In this document: positions 48,391 through 56,860 of the stretch, piece by piece | Layout: every line of letters starts with the position of its first letter | Numbering within the stretch: position 1 is the stretch's first letter | NCBI GenBank assembly: GCA_937872465.1 | Contig: CALMSR010000038.1 | Coordinates: forward strand, 1 to 64,000 | Length of the DNA stretch: 64,000 nucleotides | Direction of reading: 5' to 3' | DNA from: an uncultured Paracoccaceae bacterium | Lineage (GTDB): Bacteria; Pseudomonadota; Alphaproteobacteria; Rhodobacterales; Rhodobacteraceae | Notes under the pieces: model-generated | The model's database searches: none | The model's input: only the letters and a program-made list of their open reading frames with translations | Told to the model about the DNA's origin: nothing | Translations under genes and position numbers: made by a program

Positions 48391-48414
48391 CCTGACGCAA
48401 TCCTGCGGCGACGA

Positions 48415-48540
48415 TCAGCCCTGGCGGGCCTTGAAGCGGCGCTGGGTCTTGTTGATGACGAAGATGCGCCCCTTGCGGCGCACGACGCGGCAATCGCGGT
48501 GGCGCTGCTTCAGGGAGCGAAGCGAGTTTCTGACCTTCAT
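48415..48540 (-). CDS. rpmJ: 50S ribosomal protein L36 (zinc-free C- form)
   Basis: 41 residues: [40 protein letters not shown]. Only one Cys (Cys17) is present, so the zinc ribbon of the C+ form is lost, as common in alphaproteobacteria. GAGGAGAG precedes the ATG at 48540. No Zur box is seen upstream, so it is probably the only, constitutive L36. Confidence 0.93.
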   Translation of the reverse strand: MKVRNSLRSLKQRHRDCRVVRRKGRIFVINKTQRRFKARQG

Positions 48541-48630
48541 GGCCTCTCTCCTCTTGCGGCGCGCGGCCCGGCCTGCGCCTCGGGTTTCAGACGGCCCTTG
48601 CGGGCGCGCCCCGGATGATCGCCGGGGAAA

Positions 48631-48705
48631 TGGTGGGCGTAACTGGGATTGAACCAGTGACCCCTTCGATGTCAACGAAGTGCTCTCCCGCTGAGCTATA
48701 CGCCC
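48631..48705 (-). tRNA. tRNA-Val (anticodon GAC)
   Basis: 72-nt cloverleaf plus encoded CCA. Acceptor GGGCGTA / TACGCCC, D stem GCTC/GAGC, anticodon stem CTTCG/CGAAG with loop TTGACAT (anticodon GAC), T arm ACTGG TTCAATC CCAGT, discriminator A. All stems pair perfectly. Confidence 0.95.
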
Positions 48706-48825
48706 GAAGAACGGAGTGGCTCCGCTTCGATGCCGCGTCCATATACGCAGCCGCAATGGGGTTCAAGTGATTTTGCCTCACGGCCCAGAGAGGCTATACT
48801 CCGCCGTCGCCTCCGGGGTTGCCGA

Positions 48826-49686
48826 ATGAACGAGCAGGTCTTTTCGCTACGGATGCCGGTCGAGCGCACATCCTGCGCGGTGTTCAATTCCCCGCACAGC
48901 GGGCGGGACTATCCGGCCGCCTTCCTCGGATCGAGCCGGCTCGATCCCTTGCAGATCCGCTCGTCCGAGGATGCCTTCGTGGACGAGCTCTTCACGCGGG
49001 CGCCGGAATGCGGCGCGCCCCTGCTCGCGGCGCGGGTGCCGCGGGCCTTTCTCGACCTCAACCGCGGCCCCGAGGACCTCGATCCGGTGCTGATCGACGG
49101 TGCGGCGCGGCGCGGCGTCAATCCGCGGATCGTGGCGGGGCTCGGGGTCATCCCGCGGGTCGTCGCCGAGGGACGCCCGATCATCGAAGGCAAGCTGACG
49201 CTCGCCGAGGCGGAGCGGCGCATCGCGAGCTACTGGCATCCCTATCACGCCGAACTCGCCGCGCTGATTGACGGCGCGCGGGCGCGCTTCGGCAGCGCCA
49301 TCCTCTTCGACTGCCATTCCATGCCCCATGACGCGCTCGCCTCGGCGCCGGTGGTCTGGGGCCGGCGGCCGGACGTGATCCTCGGCGACCGTTTCGGCGC
49401 GGCCTGCGACCGCTGGCTCGTCGACGCCGCCACCGAGATCTTCACGGCGGCGGGCTTCGCGGTCGCGCGCAACGCGCCCTTCGCGGGGGGCTACATCACC
49501 CAGGCCTACGGGCGACCGCGGATGGGCGTGCATGCGCTGCAGATCGAGATCGACCGGGCGCTCTACATGGACGAGGCGCGGGTCGAGCGGCTGGCCTGCT
49601 TCGAGGCGATCCGGGGCCGGATCGGTGCCGCGGTCGCCCGGTTGAGCGCGCTCGGGCCCCGCGAGATGCGCGTGGCGGCGGAATAG
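48826..49686 (+). CDS. N-formylglutamate amidohydrolase
   Basis: 286 residues. FGase family: FNSPHSGRDYPAAFL, SSEDAFVDELF, RAFLDLNRGPEDLDP, SYWHPYHAELAALIDGAR, LFDCHSMPHD and GGYITQAYGRPRMGVHALQI. Hydrolyses N-formyl-L-glutamate in histidine catabolism or acts on related N-formyl compounds; no hut genes are near, so the substrate is uncertain. ATG at 48826. Confidence 0.9.
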   Translation: MNEQVFSLRMPVERTSCAVFNSPHSGRDYPAAFLGSSRLDPLQIRSSEDAFVDELFTRAPECGAPLLAARVPRAFLDLNRGPEDLDPVLIDGAARRGVNPRIVAGLGVIPRVVAEGRPIIEGKLTLAEAERRIASYWHPYHAELAALIDGARARFGSAILFDCHSMPHDALASAPVVWGRRPDVILGDRFGAACDRWLVDAATEIFTAAGFAVARNAPFAGGYITQAYGRPRMGVHALQIEIDRALYMDEARVERLACFEAIRGRIGAAVARLSALGPREMRVAAE

Positions 49687-49695
49687 CGGCTTCGG

Positions 49696-49776
49696 AAAAA
49701 AAGGGGCCGTGCACGAGGCACGGCCCAAGTTTAGGGAGGAAACGCCCATAGGGCGTGTATGATGCAACGCATCACG
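49696..49776 (-). ncRNA. mmgR: MmgR/suhB (alpha-r8) family small RNA
   Basis: About 80 nt transcribed leftward. 5' hairpins TGATGC/GCATCA (49760-49774) and ACGCCC/GGGCGT (49742-49756), then the single-stranded core TTTCCTCCCT (49733-49742) characteristic of the family, then a terminator with a 9-bp stem GGGCCGTGC/GCACGGCCC (49718-49726, 49704-49712) and seven T. The core is an anti-Shine-Dalgarno sequence, so it is expected to repress mRNAs by base pairing with Hfq help. In rhizobia MmgR limits polyhydroxybutyrate accumulation. Lies between hutG-like and dinB genes. Exact ends are estimates. Confidence 0.82.
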
Positions 49777-49782
49777 GATATG

Positions 49783-49810
49783 AGTTTATGTCGCGCCGCA
49801 GCATAGTCAA
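49783..49810 (-). promoter_or_regulatory. Sigma-70 promoter of the small RNA
   Basis: On the minus strand TTGACT (49805-49810), 16 bases, TAAACT (49783-49788). Start of transcription expected near 49776, just before the first hairpin. Confidence 0.7.
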
Positions 49811-49897
49811 CGGGTGCAGTGCAAAAAAACCCGAAAAAAGCGCCTGAGCGGAGATCCCGCCCAAATTTCGGGCAAATGCCCGGCTCAGGGCAGGTTC

Positions 49898-51151
49898 CTA
49901 GCGGATCGAGCGGCCGAATCGGATCGAGTCGCGACCAAATCTGGCGCGAATCCGGTCGGCTGTACGCTCGGCAGCGACAATACGGGTGCCGGAGCGGTCG
50001 AGGAAATCGTCGCCGGGGTCGCAGGCGGCTTCAGGAACCAGCCCGGCGAGGCCGATTCCGATCAGACGGAAGGGCGCCTGACCCATGTCGCGGCGCAGCA
50101 AAGGCAGGGCAATCCGATAGATCCGTTCGGCCATCTGGCTCGGGGCGGACAGCGCCTGGCGGCGGGTGAGGATGCGGTGGTCGGCCCGCTTGAGCTTCAG
50201 CGTCACGGTGCGGCCGCCCAGTCCCTTGGCCTTGGCGCGGGCGGAGACCTGCTCGGCGAGCGACCAGAGATGCCAGCGCAGGGTCCCCTCGTCGGCGAGA
50301 TCCTCGGCGAAGGTGGTCTCGTGGGAGATCGACTTGATGGCCCGGTCGGGGGTGACGGGGCGGTCGTCGGCGCCCTGGGCGAGATGCCAGAGGCGGTCGC
50401 CGAGCGATCCGAAGCGGCGGATCAGCCATTTGCGGTCGCGGGAGCGCAGGTCGGCGAAGCTGCGCAGCCCCTCGGCCTCGAGCGCCCGGACCGCGGCCCT
50501 GCCCACGCCCCAGATCAGCGACAGCGGGCGGGGGGCGAGGAAGGCCGCGGTCTCGGCGCGGCCGATGAGCGCGAAGCCGCGCGGCTTGTCGAGGTCCGAG
50601 GCGATCTTGGCGAGGAACTTGTTGTGGGAGAGGCCGATGGAGGCGGTAAGGCCGAGCTCGGCCTCGATGCGGGCCTGCAGGCGGGCGAGCAGATGCGCGG
50701 GCGGGGCGCGGTGCAGGCGCTCGGTGCCGCTGAGGTCGAGGAAGGCCTCGTCGAGGGAGAGCGGCTCGACCAGCGGCGTGAGCTCCAGCATCAGGGCGCG
50801 GATCTGCCGGGAGATCTCGACATAGGTGCCCATGCGCGGCTTCACCACCACCGCCTCGGGGCAGAGCGCGAGCGCCTTGAACATCGGCATGGCCGAGCGC
50901 ACGCCGCGGATGCGGGCGATGTAGCAGGCGGTGGAGACCACGCCGCGCCGGCCGCCGCCGACGATCACCGGCCGGTCGGCGAGGCCGGGGTCGTCGCGCT
51001 TCTCGACCGAGGCGTAGAAGGCGTCCATGTCGAGATGGGCGATGGCGAGCCCGGTCAGCTCGGCATGGGCGAGCGTGCGGCGCGAGCCGCAGGAGGGGCA
51101 GCGGCCGGCGCCGTCCCAGGCGGCCAGGCAGTCGCGGCAGAGGGCGTGCAT
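49898..51151 (-). CDS. dinB: DNA polymerase IV with N-terminal zinc ribbon
   Basis: 417 residues. Y-family translesion polymerase. Catalytic LDMDAFYASVEKRDDPGLAD and LSLDEAFLDL, then thumb and little-finger domains; SIGLSHNKFLAKIASDLDKP is the palm signature. An extra zinc ribbon (Cys5, Cys8, Cys18, Cys21) precedes the palm, as in other Rhodobacteraceae Pol IV. The ATG at 51151 begins exactly before this ribbon. No clear LexA site (GTTC-N7-GTTC type) was found upstream. Gap 51152-51351 holds the palindrome listed next. Confidence 0.93.
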   Translation of the reverse strand: MHALCRDCLAAWDGAGRCPSCGSRRTLAHAELTGLAIAHLDMDAFYASVEKRDDPGLADRPVIVGGGRRGVVSTACYIARIRGVRSAMPMFKALALCPEAVVVKPRMGTYVEISRQIRALMLELTPLVEPLSLDEAFLDLSGTERLHRAPPAHLLARLQARIEAELGLTASIGLSHNKFLAKIASDLDKPRGFALIGRAETAAFLAPRPLSLIWGVGRAAVRALEAEGLRSFADLRSRDRKWLIRRFGSLGDRLWHLAQGADDRPVTPDRAIKSISHETTFAEDLADEGTLRWHLWSLAEQVSARAKAKGLGGRTVTLKLKRADHRILTRRQALSAPSQMAERIYRIALPLLRRDMGQAPFRLIGIGLAGLVPEAACDPGDDFLDRSGTRIVAAERTADRIRARFGRDSIRFGRSIR

Positions 51152-51189
51152 GGGCCGAGCATAGCAGAGGGCAGGGGGCGGCGGGAGGG

Positions 51190-51211
51190 GGATGTGCGCG
51201 CGCGCACATCC
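51190..51211. repeat. 22-bp perfect palindrome upstream of the methyltransferase gene
   Basis: Left arm GGATGTGCGCG at 51190-51200 is exactly repeated in reverse complement at 51201-51211, with an alternating CG centre. A consensus -35 TTGACA follows at 51222-51227. Sits in the divergent gap between dinB and the methyltransferase gene, so it could be an operator or cruciform. Confidence 0.5.
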
Positions 51212-51351
51212 GGGCAAGCTCTTGACACGGAACGGATTTGTCTGCGGCGTTAACCGAATCGAAACCGCCTGGGCGCAGGTCTGGCCGCTTTCGCTTGGCC
51301 TGCGGCTGCGAATGCGTCTAGGCTCCGCCCGCGAGGCGATCGGACGGAAGC

Positions 51352-52980
51352 ATGACGAACCACCTCTACTACGGCGACAACCTCGCGGTGCTGCGCGACT
51401 CGATCGCCTCCGAGAGCGTCGACCTCATATACCTCGACCCGCCCTTCAACTCGAACGCCAGCTACAACGTGCTGTTCAAGGGGCCGAGCGGCAATCAGAG
51501 CGCCGCCCAGATCGAGGCCTTCGACGACACCTGGCACTGGACCGACGCCGCCGAGACGGCCTTCGGGGAGGTGCTGCGCTCCGGCAACGGCGCGGCGGCG
51601 GAGATGCTGCGGGCGATGCGGAGCTTTCTCGGCGAGAACGACATGATGGCCTATCTCGCCATGATGGCGGTGCGGCTGATCGAATTGCACCGGGTGCTGA
51701 AGCCGACCGGCAGCCTGTATCTGCACTGCGATCCGACGGCGAGCCATTATCTGAAGATATTGCTGGATGCGGTGTTTGGGCCACGAAACTTCGTAGCGGA
51801 ATTGGTGTGGAAGAGGACAAACGCGCGCGGCACAAAGGGTAGGTGGCCGTGGATTCACGATGTAATTTTGCAGTCCGCGAAGTCGTCCTCGTTCGAGCAT
51901 AATTCGCAGACTGTCGCGGCGGAAAGAGCCAAGCTGCCGCATACACTCATAACCGGCTCGGACGGCAAGAAATATCAGACCTATGAACTCACCGGGGCGG
52001 GTACGCGAAATGGTGAGACGGGCCTGCCTTGGCGTGGCTTCGACCCGAATGGCTTTGGCCGCCATTGGGGGAACCTCCACTCACAGCTGGACGAGCTGGA
52101 CAAGAAAGGCCTGATACATTGGCCTGCCGGTGGAGGGTTCCCCCGGCGCCGTGATGAGGAGCCCTTCGACCACGACAATAGGCGCGTCGTGGTCGGAGAT
52201 GTTTGGACTGACATCGACCGGATAAACCAAGCGGCCCAAGAACGCCTCGGCTACCCGACCCAGAAGCCCGTCGCGCTGCTGGAGCGCATCGTCGCCGCCT
52301 CCTCTAACCCCGGCGACGTGGTGCTCGACCCGTTCTGCGGCTGCGGCACCACGGTGCACGCGGCGGAGAAGCTGGGGCGGTCTTGGATCGGGATCGACGT
52401 GACGCATCTCGCGATCGGGCTGATCGAGAAGCGGCTGCGCGACGCCTTCCCGGCGGTCCAGTTCGTTACTCACGGCGTGCCGCAGGACCTGTCGGGCGCG
52501 CGCGATCTGGCGCGGCGGGGGCGGGAGGACAAGAACTACTATTTCGAGTTCGAGAAATGGGCGCTCAGCCTGATCGCCGCCCAGCCGGGCAATCTCGGCA
52601 AGAAGGGTGCCGACCGGGGCATCGACGGCAACCTCTATTTCGGCAAGACCCACCGCGCCATTATCTCGGTCAAGGCCGGCGACAATGTGAGCGTGCAGAT
52701 GATCCGCGACCTGCGCGGGGTGATCGAGCGGGAGAAGGCGGAGATCGGGGTATTCCTGACGCTGACCCCGCCGACGCGGCCGATGGTGGCGGAGGCGGCC
52801 GGCGCGGGGCAGTTCGAGATGGACGGGTTCGCGCCGGTGCCGCGCTTGCAGATCGTCACCATCGAGGAGGCGCTCGGGCTGCGCGACCGGGCGGTGAAGC
52901 TGCCGGCGCGGCGCGACGATGCGTTCAGGAAGGCGGCGCGGGAGGAGGCGCCGGGGCGGCAGGGGCGGCTCGATCTCTGA
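51352..52980 (+). CDS. DNA methyltransferase fused to a Mrr/PD-(D/E)XK nuclease-like domain
   Basis: 542 residues. Beta-class amino-methyltransferase: catalytic DPPF at 29-32 comes before the SAM-binding block LDPFCGCGTTVHAAEKLG at 325-342, with a target-recognition region (about 140-300) between. Residues 395-480 resemble the Mrr catalytic fold: GADRGIDG with Asp425 and ISVK with Lys441, but the usual acidic residue two before Lys is Ser439, so cleavage activity is doubtful. The recognition region (51755-52250) is only about 56% G+C by count over 51781-51960, against about 70% on both sides, indicating a swapped segment. ATG at 51352. No separate restriction gene is adjacent. Confidence 0.88.
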   Translation: MTNHLYYGDNLAVLRDSIASESVDLIYLDPPFNSNASYNVLFKGPSGNQSAAQIEAFDDTWHWTDAAETAFGEVLRSGNGAAAEMLRAMRSFLGENDMMAYLAMMAVRLIELHRVLKPTGSLYLHCDPTASHYLKILLDAVFGPRNFVAELVWKRTNARGTKGRWPWIHDVILQSAKSSSFEHNSQTVAAERAKLPHTLITGSDGKKYQTYELTGAGTRNGETGLPWRGFDPNGFGRHWGNLHSQLDELDKKGLIHWPAGGGFPRRRDEEPFDHDNRRVVVGDVWTDIDRINQAAQERLGYPTQKPVALLERIVAASSNPGDVVLDPFCGCGTTVHAAEKLGRSWIGIDVTHLAIGLIEKRLRDAFPAVQFVTHGVPQDLSGARDLARRGREDKNYYFEFEKWALSLIAAQPGNLGKKGADRGIDGNLYFGKTHRAIISVKAGDNVSVQMIRDLRGVIEREKAEIGVFLTLTPPTRPMVAEAAGAGQFEMDGFAPVPRLQIVTIEEALGLRDRAVKLPARRDDAFRKAAREEAPGRQGRLDL

Positions 52981-52981
52981 G

Positions 52982-53518
52982 ATGGAAGCGCCATGGCAGA
53001 CGCGCCCCTATTTTCACGGCGACGACTGGCACGAGTTGCGCGACGCCCAGTACGAGGATCGATGGGACGATCTGGCGATGATGGTCGGCCGGGTCAGCGA
53101 CATGTATCGGCGCGCCTCGGTGGTGATGGGGCGCGAGGACGATCCGGTGGCGGAGGCGCTACGCGCCGGTCCGTTCTTCGACGGGCGCTCGCTGACGGTG
53201 GCCCAGGCGCATCTGGCGGCCCATTGGCGGTGGAAGGAGGGGCACGTCAACCCGTCCCTGCCGGGCATCCTCGACATGGAGCTTCTGCTCGAAGCCTGGC
53301 GCAAATGGGTGATGAGCGAGGTGACGCTCTGGATCATCGACAGCCCGATCCTGGTGCGGCGGGCCGCGATCGTGGTGGCGCGCTCGCTGGTGCAGACCGT
53401 CGCCACAATCACCGCCGAGATGGATCTCTGGGAGGTGCTCAAGGAGGCCTATCCGCTGCCGCCGCCCGATCAGCGCGATTTCTTCGACGGTCGCGGGGAA
53501 TGGACGTCCGATCCGTGA
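52982..53518 (+). CDS. Unknown protein following the methyltransferase
   Basis: 178 residues, Trp/Asp-rich. Segments DLAMMVGRVSDMYRRASVVM, LEAWRKWVMSEVTLWIIDSP and ILVRRAAIVVARSLVQTVAT look helical and partly hydrophobic; C-terminus GRGEWTSDP is acidic. No family recognised. It starts one base after the methyltransferase stop, so it is co-translated with it and may be an accessory subunit. Gap 53519-53701 is empty. Confidence 0.75.
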   Translation: MEAPWQTRPYFHGDDWHELRDAQYEDRWDDLAMMVGRVSDMYRRASVVMGREDDPVAEALRAGPFFDGRSLTVAQAHLAAHWRWKEGHVNPSLPGILDMELLLEAWRKWVMSEVTLWIIDSPILVRRAAIVVARSLVQTVATITAEMDLWEVLKEAYPLPPPDQRDFFDGRGEWTSDP

Positions 53519-53701
53519 CGCCGGCACGGGTTCCCTTGCGGGATCGATGCAGGGCGATCGGGCCGCCCGTCCGGATCCCCGACCGACAGCGATGCTGCGC
53601 CTCCCTTGCCCGGTCCGGGGGAAGGCGGCGCGGCCGGTCGGGGCGCGGCTTTCCTTCGAGTACCGGGGCGGGGATCGCGTCGCGGGTCCGTTGCGCCCCG
53701 G

Positions 53702-54559
53702 TCAGTCGGGGGCGTACATGCGTTCGATCTCGTCGAGGACGAGGTCCATCAGCGGGCCGGAGGCTTCGCGGCCGGTGAAATGCAGGGACCAGCCGTCGCG
53801 GGTGCGTTCGCGGCGCACGGTCAGCGCGTAGCGGGGGCGCAGGATGCGGCGCGGGCGGCCGGGGCGCTCGGCGCGTTCGGGGGCGCGGGCCGCTTCCTCG
53901 GATTCGGCGAGAATCGGCTCGATCAGCGCCCATTGGTGGTCGGGGTCCCGGAGGCTCGATTCCTCGAGCGCGGTGCGGATCAGCTCGCCGAAGCCGGCGG
54001 TGAGGGCGCGGGCGATGCGCCCGGCCTGGCGCTCCGACAGCCGCTCGGGGGCGGTGAGCTGGCCGGCCATCTCCTCGGCGAGGAAGGCCATGGCGCGCAG
54101 GCGGGTGCGCTTGAAGCGGCTGGCGTTGGGATAGAGGCCGTCGACGGCGTCCTCGATGGAGGCGAAGGCGCCCTGGTTGCGGGCGGTCACCGCGATCAGG
54201 CCGCGTTCGAAGGGGGAGAGGCCGGTGCGGATCTCGTTTTCCTCGACCATGGCGGCGAGGGCGGCGGCGAGCGAGGTGCGCTGGCGCAGGAAGGCGGGGA
54301 TGCTGGCAAAGCGATCCTCGGTGGTGGCCGTGTGGAGCGTGCGGAAGGCGTGCAGGCGGCGGAAGCCGGAGAGCAGGCCGTAGCGGGCCTCGCCGCGGGG
54401 AGCGTCGAGGGGGAAGATCTCGATCGGCTGGCGCAGGCCGGAGGCGGCGATGGAGGCTTCGAGCTCGGCCTGGGGCTCGGGGTCGAGGCCGGTGCGGTCG
54501 CGGGTCAGCGCGGTGGCGTCGATCTCGGCGAGCGGGATGCGGTGGATCGGGTCGGGCAT
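53702..54559 (-). CDS. Orphan ParB/Srx-family protein
   Basis: 285 residues. ParB N-terminal domain: HRIPLAEIDATALTRDRTGL, GLRQPIEIFPLD and the GxxR-type box LLSGFRRLHAFRTLH, followed by ENEIRTGLSPFERGLI (helix-turn-helix region, about 105-160). No parA partner and no parS cluster; its role is probably DNA binding or a CTPase-type switch rather than chromosome partition. Convergent with the methyltransferase pair. ATG at 54559. Confidence 0.8.
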   Translation of the reverse strand: MPDPIHRIPLAEIDATALTRDRTGLDPEPQAELEASIAASGLRQPIEIFPLDAPRGEARYGLLSGFRRLHAFRTLHTATTEDRFASIPAFLRQRTSLAAALAAMVEENEIRTGLSPFERGLIAVTARNQGAFASIEDAVDGLYPNASRFKRTRLRAMAFLAEEMAGQLTAPERLSERQAGRIARALTAGFGELIRTALEESSLRDPDHQWALIEPILAESEEAARAPERAERPGRPRRILRPRYALTVRRERTRDGWSLHFTGREASGPLMDLVLDEIERMYAPD

Positions 54560-54701
54560 CTGGGCGGGTCCTATCGTTTGGCGGTGCGGTCGGGGCATGG
54601 GCGGCGCGCGCGGGGGTGGGCGCGGGGAGGGGTCTCGCGGGCGACAATACGCGAGGTTCCGGAGGTGTTGCCTGTCCTGGCGACGGCGCGTTCGGCGGCG
54701 G

Positions 54702-55688
54702 CTAGGCCATGACGAGCACGGCGGCGCCGGCGACGCGGCCGGCGCGCAGGGCGTCGAGGGCGGAATTGGCCGCTTCGAGCGGGAAGGTCTCGATCTCGCT
54801 CGCGATGCCGGCGCGGGCGACGATGTCGAAGAAGTCGAGCCCGTCCCGGCGGGTGAGATTGGCCACCGAGCGCAGCACGCGCTCGCCCCAGAGATCGGCG
54901 TAAGCGAAGCCCGGGATGTCGCTCATGTGGATGCCGCCGCAGACCACGATGCCGCCCTTGCGCACGGCGCGCAGTGCCGTGGGCACCAGCGCGCCGACCG
55001 GGGCGAAGATGAGCGCCGCGTCGAGCTCGGCGGGCGCCGGCTCGTCCGAGCCGCCGGCCCAGGCGGCGCCGTTGCGCCGGGCGAGGTCCTGGGCGGGCCG
55101 GTCGCCGGGGCGGGTGAAGGCGTAGACCTCGCGGCCCTGCCAGCGGGCGGTCTGGGCGACGAGATGGGCGGCGGCGCCGAAGCCGTAGATGCCGAGGCGC
55201 CGGGCCTCGCCGGCCATGGCGAGCGTGCGGTGCCCGATCAGGCCGGCGCAGAGGAGCGGGGCCATCGCCGCGTCGGACTGGCCTTCGGGCAGCGGGAGGA
55301 CGAAGGCGGCGTCGGCGACGCAGGCCTCGGCATAGCCGCCGTCGCGGGTATAGCCGGTGAAGAGCGGCGCGTCGCAGAGGTTCTCGCGGCCCATGGCGCA
55401 ATAGGGGCAGGTGCCGCAGGTATGGCCGAGCCAGGGCACGCCGACCCGCTGGCCCGGCTCGAGGCCGGTGACGCCGGGTCCGAGCGCGGTGACGCGGCCG
55501 ACGATCTCGTGGCCGGGCACCAGCGGCAGCCGCGGCTCGTCGAGCTCGCCGTCGACGATATGCAGGTCGGTGCGGCAGACGCCGCAGGCGGTGATCGCGA
55601 TGGCGACCTCGCCGGGTCCCGGCGCGGGCGCGGCGCGCTCCACGAGCCGCAGCGGCCTTCGGGCGGCTTCCAGGACCATGGCGCGCAT
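54702..55688 (-). CDS. Zinc-dependent alcohol dehydrogenase (MDR family)
   Basis: 328 residues. Catalytic zinc ligand ACGVCRTDLHIVDGEL and PGHEIVGRV, structural zinc Cys tetrad CGTCPYCAMGRENLC, nucleotide-binding IYGFGAAAHL. NAD(P)-dependent oxidation of alcohols. ATG at 55688. Stand-alone gene between the ParB-like and pyrF genes. Confidence 0.93.
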   Translation of the reverse strand: MRAMVLEAARRPLRLVERAAPAPGPGEVAIAITACGVCRTDLHIVDGELDEPRLPLVPGHEIVGRVTALGPGVTGLEPGQRVGVPWLGHTCGTCPYCAMGRENLCDAPLFTGYTRDGGYAEACVADAAFVLPLPEGQSDAAMAPLLCAGLIGHRTLAMAGEARRLGIYGFGAAAHLVAQTARWQGREVYAFTRPGDRPAQDLARRNGAAWAGGSDEPAPAELDAALIFAPVGALVPTALRAVRKGGIVVCGGIHMSDIPGFAYADLWGERVLRSVANLTRRDGLDFFDIVARAGIASEIETFPLEAANSALDALRAGRVAGAAVLVMA

Positions 55689-55752
55689 GGCGGGCTCCCT
55701 CTCGCTTGGCCGTGGCAGTATAGGGCGGCCGGGCGGGCGGGGAAATCCCGGC

Positions 55753-56448
55753 TCAGGCCGCCGCCATCTCGGCGAGGATGGCGCGGGCGGCGGCGGCGGG
55801 ATCGGGCGCGGCGACGACCGGCCGGGCGACGACGATGTGGTCGGCGCCGGCGGCGAGCGCCTCGGCGGGGGTGGCGGTGCGCTTCTGGTCGTGGGCCGCG
55901 GCGCCGGCGGGGCGCACGCCGGGGGTGACGATGAGCCTGCCCGCGGCCTCGGGCAGGGCGCGCAGCCGGGCGAGTTCGCGCGGCGAGGCGATGATGCCGT
56001 CGGCGCCGGCGGCGAAGGCGCGGCGGGCGCGCTCGACGACGATCGCGCCGAGATCGCCGTCGCGGATCAGGGCGGCGTCGAGGTCGGCGCGGTCGAGCGA
56101 GGTCAGCACGGTGACGGCGAGGATGCGGGTCGGCGCCCCGCCGCGGCCGAGGGCGGCGGCGGCCACCACCTGCGGGTCGCCGTGCACGGTCAGGAAGTCG
56201 GGCGCGACCTCTTCCGCGAGCCCGCGGGCGGCGGCGGTGACGGTGGCGCCGATGTCGAAGAGCTTCATGTCGAGGAATACGCGCCTGCCCTCGGACTTTA
56301 GCTCGCGGGCGAGGTCGAGGCCGCCGGAGGCCAGCAGGCCGAGGCCGATCTTGTAGAACCCGACGGAATCGCCGAGCCGTGCCACCATGGCGCGGGCGGC
56401 ATCGGCATCGGGCAGGTCGAGGCCCACGATCAGGCGGTCATCGGACAT
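55753..56448 (-). CDS. pyrF: Orotidine 5'-phosphate decarboxylase
   Basis: 231 residues. Catalytic [17 protein letters not shown] (Lys-Asp pair) after [11 protein letters not shown], and [17 protein letters not shown]. Last step of UMP synthesis. ATG at 56448; the frame remains open for hundreds of codons upstream but only as an antisense shadow of clpB. Confidence 0.95.
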   Translation of the reverse strand: MSDDRLIVGLDLPDADAARAMVARLGDSVGFYKIGLGLLASGGLDLARELKSEGRRVFLDMKLFDIGATVTAAARGLAEEVAPDFLTVHGDPQVVAAAALGRGGAPTRILAVTVLTSLDRADLDAALIRDGDLGAIVVERARRAFAAGADGIIASPRELARLRALPEAAGRLIVTPGVRPAGAAAHDQKRTATPAEALAAGADHIVVARPVVAAPDPAAAARAILAEMAAA

Positions 56449-56650
56449 AGCGGCAGGCCCTCCGGACACCCCGGACCTGCCTCCCGCCGGTGCGGCTGTC
56501 AAGATCCCGGAGGCGCCCGACGGCCCGGCCGCCGCATTGGGCCGGCGGTTCGAGGTGGATTGGGATGCGGGCGCGATCCGGGGAATGCTCGCCGAGGCGC
56601 TCGAGGGCGGCCGCGGCGATGCATCCTTTCCCGCCTGGCCGGCGCGGAAT

Positions 56651-56734
56651 GCCGTCCGGCGGGCACCATCTGGCGCTGCCCTCGTCTTGCCGCGGGACGG
56701 TCGAAGAGGGAAGAATGACCGCCGGATGCGATAG
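56651..56734 (-). repeat. Dispersed intergenic repeat, copy C (inverted)
   Basis: Read on the minus strand it follows the block order of copies A and B: CTATCGCAT, CTCTTCG, ACCGTCCCGC, CGAGGGCAGCGCC, GGTGCCCGCCGGACGG. It is nearer in length to copy B. Confidence 0.5.
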
Positions 56735-56831
56735 CACCGGGGGCAGGCAGGCGCGCGCGGACCTGCGCGCTGCCAGATCTGCGAAGGAGGCCGGCGTGGC
56801 CAAGGGGCCGCCAAGAAGCGGCGGGGCGGGC

Positions 56832-56860
56832 CTTGAGCGCCCGTGCGCCCGGCCCCATAT
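56832..56860 (+). promoter_or_regulatory. Predicted sigma-32 (RpoH) promoter of clpB
   Basis: CTTGAG at 56832-56837, 15 bases, CCCCATAT at 56853-56860, an almost exact heat-shock promoter. It leaves a leader of about 100 bases. Confidence 0.8.

Noticed and set aside
49814..51253. 479-codon plus-strand frame opposite dinB
   Set aside because: Antisense shadow of dinB with low-complexity Glu/Gly/Ala content and no motif.
51152..51351. LexA (SOS) box before dinB
   Set aside because: A GAAC occurs at the expected distance but the second half-site is missing.
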